From an uncultured Christensenellaceae bacterium (GTDB lineage Bacteria; Bacillota; Clostridia; Christensenellales; UBA3700), in assembly GCA_910588015.1 (NCBI GenBank), contig CAJUOK010000003.1:99369-163368 (forward strand): 64,000 nt of DNA, read 5' to 3'. Below the pieces are notes generated by a model, which was given only the letters and a program-made list of their open reading frames with translations, had not been told where the DNA came from and did not search any database. Below, in pieces: positions 61,298 through 64,000 of the stretch. How positions within the stretch are numbered: position 1 is the first letter of the stretch; each line of letters opens with the position of its first letter. Made by a program: the position numbers and the translations under genes.

Positions 61298-62514
61298 TCT
61301 ACGGTAACCTTGACGTGCATTTTTTTGCCTTTGTGCAAAACAAAACCGTTTGCCTTTTGGCTGTCAGTCAAGACGTAGGCTATGTCTTCGATTTTTTCGT
61401 CGTCGACTTTTACGCCGCCGCCCGAAATAAGATTTCTCGCTTCGCTCTTGGATTTACAAGCTCCGACGGCAACCATAATGTCAAGTATATTTACGCAATC
61501 GGAAGAAATCTTTCGCGAGGGCATATCCTCTTCTCCGCCGCCTCCAAAAGCCGCAAGCGCCTGTTTTTGCGCGATTTCCGCCTGTTGCTCTCCGTGCACG
61601 ATTTTTGTAAGCTCGTATGCCAATCTTGCTTTGGCTGCGTTCATTCTCTCGTCGCGGTATTGGCAAAGCTCGGCAATCTCATCCAACGGCAGATACGTCA
61701 ACAGTTTCATACATTTTTCCACGTCGTCGTCAGCCGTGTTTCTCCAATACTGATAAAACTCATAAGGAGTAGTCTTTTTAGGGTCAAGCCATACTGCGCC
61801 TTTTTGCGTCTTGCCCATCTTCTTGCCTTCGCTCGTCGTGAGAAGCGTAAAAGTCATAGCATAAGCGTCGCTGCTCTTTTTTCTTCTTATGAGGTCGGCT
61901 CCCGCCAAAATATTAGACCACTGGTCGTCGCCTCCGCATTCCAACTTGCAACCGTAATGCTCGAAGAGATACAAAAAGTCGTATGCCTGCATAAGCATAT
62001 AGTTGAATTCGAGGAAGGACAGACCTTTTTCCATCCTCGATTTGAAGCATTCTGCCGTCAACATCTGATTGACGGAAAAATGCGCTCCGATATCTCTGAT
62101 GAATTTAATATAATTGAGTCCGTCAAGCCAGTCGGCATTGTTGACCATAATAGCCGCATTCTCTCCTTCGAAAGAAAAGAACTTGGACATCTGCTCCTTA
62201 AAACATTCGCAGTTGTGCTTTATGGTTTCGTCGGTCATCATTTGACGCATATCCGTTCTGCCCGACGGGTCTCCTATCTTACCCGTGCCGCCGCCTATGA
62301 GAACTATAGGTTTATGACCGGCTTTCTGCATATAGCTCATAACCATAAGTTGCATAAAGTGTCCAACGTGAAGGCTGTCGGCAGTGGGGTCGAATCCGAT
62401 ATAAAACGGCACGCTTTGGCTTCCCAAAAGTTTGTAAAGCTCTTCTTCTCTCACCGTTTGCTTGATAAAACCTCTCTCTCTGAGGACGTCCATTATGTTT
62501 CTTGTGATTTCCAT
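61294..62514 (-). CDS. tyrS: Tyrosyl-tRNA synthetase
   Basis: A 406-residue class I synthetase. [20 protein letters not shown] carries HVGH in the HIGH position, [13 protein letters not shown] is the KMSKS-type loop, and the C-terminal S4 domain is [17 protein letters not shown]. Charges tRNA-Tyr. First gene of the operon; the 200 bases upstream hold a good promoter but no T-box signature that I can see. Confidence 0.93.
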   Translation of the reverse strand: MEITRNIMDVLRERGFIKQTVREEELYKLLGSQSVPFYIGFDPTADSLHVGHFMQLMVMSYMQKAGHKPIVLIGGGTGKIGDPSGRTDMRQMMTDETIKHNCECFKEQMSKFFSFEGENAAIMVNNADWLDGLNYIKFIRDIGAHFSVNQMLTAECFKSRMEKGLSFLEFNYMLMQAYDFLYLFEHYGCKLECGGDDQWSNILAGADLIRRKKSSDAYAMTFTLLTTSEGKKMGKTQKGAVWLDPKKTTPYEFYQYWRNTADDDVEKCMKLLTYLPLDEIAELCQYRDERMNAAKARLAYELTKIVHGEQQAEIAQKQALAAFGGGGEEDMPSRKISSDCVNILDIMVAVGACKSKSEARNLISGGGVKVDDEKIEDIAYVLTDSQKANGFVLHKGKKMHVKVTVD

Positions 62515-62546
62515 TGTATATTTCCCGATTGATATTATTTTAAAAT

Positions 62547-62575
62547 ATTATAACACCACTTTTCCCCATTGTAAA
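62547..62575 (-). promoter_or_regulatory. Promoter of the tyrS operon
   Basis: On the minus strand TTTACA (62575-62570), 17 bases, TATAAT (62552-62547). Confidence 0.82.
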
Positions 62576-62717
62576 CAAAAACAAAAAAATATTTACGTCA
62601 AAAGACAAGCTATGCCAAACGTATTGCAATATTTTTATATATCGATACGTTGCCGGTATTCGACAATCGTCTGCATAAATATCGCTTTATTGCAAAAACT
62701 GTATTCGGAGGCAGAAA

Positions 62718-63413
62718 ATGAAAAAGAAATTTATTATCACAACATTTATTTTATTGACAATATGCGCGCTTGCCGTTTCATTCTGCGGATGTAATAAAGA
62801 CAAGGACGCATTTGATTTAGATTATTATGACTACAAGGATTTTACCGCCCTAAAGAACTTTACCGTCGTTAATTCGCAAGAACCAAATACAGTTGCGAAA
62901 TACGTCAACGACGGAAGCAGAATACTCTTTGAAACAACTACGACAGACGGAGAAGGCGGAGAAAACAACGTAATATATCAATTCTCTGTAGACCAAAACA
63001 AAGCGTATATAAGCGGCAGTTGGCAAGACATAGATTTAAAAGACGTCGACGATTATCTCTCTTCGATTGCCGACAGAACGGGACTTGCTTACGTGGGAAT
63101 TAAAGAAAATTATGTCGAAGAAGTCGCCGAGCACAAATATTCTATTGACCCCGACCACTTTTTTAAAGAAGCTTTTAGAATAAAATACGAAACTTTTTTC
63201 GGAAAAGAATATGAAGAAAGCGAATTCACAAATGAATACGAAAGTCAAAAAGAAGAGCTTTTCGGCAACGTAGATAATTATATGATAACGCTCGATTGCT
63301 CTACAAAAAAACAAATGACGATGTCTATAGAAAATGCAAAAGAAAAGAAGCTGTTGACTTACAGATACAGCAATATTGACAAAACCAATATCACGTTGCC
63401 CAAAGACGAATAA
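62718..63413 (+). CDS. Lipoprotein of unknown function (231 aa)
   Basis: Lipoprotein signal (FIITTFILLTICALAVSFCGC). The ectodomain is acidic with YYDYKDFTALKNFTVVNSQEP and paired strands (RILFETTTTDG, VIYQFSVDQNKAYISGSW), not a family I can name. It recalls the design of the lipoprotein at 57.3 kb but with little sequence similarity by eye. GGAGGCAGAAA precedes the ATG. Confidence 0.78.
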   Translation: MKKKFIITTFILLTICALAVSFCGCNKDKDAFDLDYYDYKDFTALKNFTVVNSQEPNTVAKYVNDGSRILFETTTTDGEGGENNVIYQFSVDQNKAYISGSWQDIDLKDVDDYLSSIADRTGLAYVGIKENYVEEVAEHKYSIDPDHFFKEAFRIKYETFFGKEYEESEFTNEYESQKEELFGNVDNYMITLDCSTKKQMTMSIENAKEKKLLTYRYSNIDKTNITLPKDE

Positions 63414-63421
63414 CAAACTAC

Positions 63422-63453
63422 AAAACGGCTTACGTCAAAAGTAAGTCGTTTTT
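63422..63453 (+). terminator. Terminator after the 231-residue lipoprotein
   Basis: AAAACGGCTTAC and GTAAGTCGTTTT, loop GTCAAAA, then TTTATTT. Same arm family as 53646 and 59496. Confidence 0.88.
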
Positions 63454-63486
63454 ATTTGTCAAAATTCTTATAAAAATTCATTTGAT

Positions 63487-63875
63487 GTCATACTGATTAG
63501 ATTTTTCGACTGCGCTCAAAAAGACAGAGACAGAATATATGTCAACATTTCAATGTCATTTCGACTGGAACGCAGTGTAATGGAGAAATCTCATCAGTTT
63601 TTATATGGATTAGACCTCTCCGCTTCGGTCGAGGTGACAGAATACTACGCTCAAGATGACTTATTGATTTTGTCATTGACGCTCGCACGAGACGCAACTG
63701 CTTGCTCGCTATGCCGTCGCTTCGTTCCTTACGACTGAAGTATAGCGTAATGGAGAAATCTAATCTAATTGAGATATTTCGACTCCACTTCGTTACGCTC
63801 AATATGACATAGAAAGGTAATTTCATCATAATTATTATTAATTGTCATTTTGAGCGTAGTCGAGAAATCTATTCA
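63487..63875. repeat. Intergenic repeat cluster with a TTTCGACT / GAGAAATCT theme
   Basis: Degenerate copies in both orientations: TTTTTCGACTGCGCTCAAAA, TCATTTCGACTGGAACGC followed by GTAATGGAGAAATCTCATC, GCGTAATGGAGAAATCTAATC, ATATTTCGACTCCACTTCG and TCATTTTGAGCGTAGTCGAG then AAATCT. No gene of credible composition is present. It looks like a dispersed family of short elements, several nested. Confidence 0.7.
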
Positions 63876-63881
63876 CTTTAT

Positions 63882-64000
63882 TTATCTCATAGCCTTTTGT
63901 TCTTTGAGATACTCCGCGTATCTCTCTATCTGGTCTTCTCTCAAATCTATCATCTCTTTGGCTGTCGCATATGCTTGCGCGTCTCCTATTATGACTTCCG
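63882..64000 (-). CDS. C-terminal end of an unknown gene
   Basis: The stop TAA is at 63882-63884. The last 38 residues read ...VIIGDAQAYATAKEMIDL and REDQIERYAEYLKEQKAMR, a charged helix. The gene begins beyond the right edge. No family can be named from this fragment. Confidence 0.6.
   Translation of the reverse strand, partial: EVIIGDAQAYATAKEMIDLREDQIERYAEYLKEQKAMR

Noticed and set aside
62515..62717. T-box riboswitch before tyrS
   Set aside because: No T-box bulge sequence or terminator pair is seen in the 200-base leader; only a normal promoter.

Overview
The window looks like a contig from an uncultured, AT-leaning Firmicutes bacterium (Bacillota, Clostridia-like, plausibly a gut commensal). 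The evidence is consensus sigma-A promoters (TTGACA-17-TATAAT), strong AGGAGG ribosome sites, a B. subtilis-type LexA box, and host genes typical of Clostridia. The species cannot be read from the sequence. I see three blocks: a recent phage-like element (1 to about 36.37 kb), an older prophage remnant (about 36.37 to 43.3 kb), and ordinary chromosome (43.6 to 64 kb).

The recent element runs mostly on the minus strand. Read in the direction of transcription it has a self-cleaving LexA-like repressor, a Y-family polymerase with a YolD-like partner, zinc-ribbon proteins, sigma-like regulators, an ImmA/IrrE-type protease and a replication/recombination cassette (DUF2800, Sak4-like ATPase, DUF669, helicase, primase-helicase, RusA). 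A toxin-antitoxin pair and then the packaging entrance follow (HNH nuclease, P27 small terminase). Downstream of that is a DNA-modification block: a short S-adenosylmethionine synthetase, a ParB-fused N6/N4 methylase and an 803-residue cytosine methylase with about ten Thr-Leu modules. The element runs off the left edge in a DUF4314 gene.

Between 20.8 and 36.4 kb lie the accessory parts. There is a small plus-strand operon behind repeats and an attenuator, ending in an extremely acidic 58-residue protein. A promoter- and terminator-bounded RNA with a tRNA-like core follows. Next come a SAM-I/IV-like riboswitch with a clear antiterminator/terminator controlling an unknown 91-residue protein, and an XRE repressor with three matching operators that faces a secreted, membrane-anchored protein. 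Then comes a six-gene defence operon: regulator, 5mC methylase, EVE-McrB, McrC, membrane-anchored UvrD-like helicase and an unknown. A WYL regulator with a zinc-ribbon/GIY-YIG protein and two unknowns ends the block. SAM appears to be a theme of the element: it makes SAM, spends it on three methylases and appears to sense it.

The right end of the element coincides with a repeat family (TTAGACTTTTCATAG) that abuts a major capsid gene lacking its usual C-terminus. I infer that the element inserted into, or recombined with, an older prophage. That remnant keeps a large terminase, portal, scaffold-like protein, truncated capsid, sigma-like regulator and a plus-strand membrane-anchored protein.

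The chromosomal part carries a GH95-like lipoprotein, type II topoisomerase subunits of ParE/ParC type, a lysophospholipase-like hydrolase, a MurG-like glycosyltransferase, 3-methyladenine glycosylase, an acyl-adenylating enzyme, a PAP2 phosphatase, two lipoproteins, DegV, and a tyrS-yigZ-ilvE operon. An intergenic repeat cluster lies at the right end. Well-formed terminators, three of one sequence family, separate these units.
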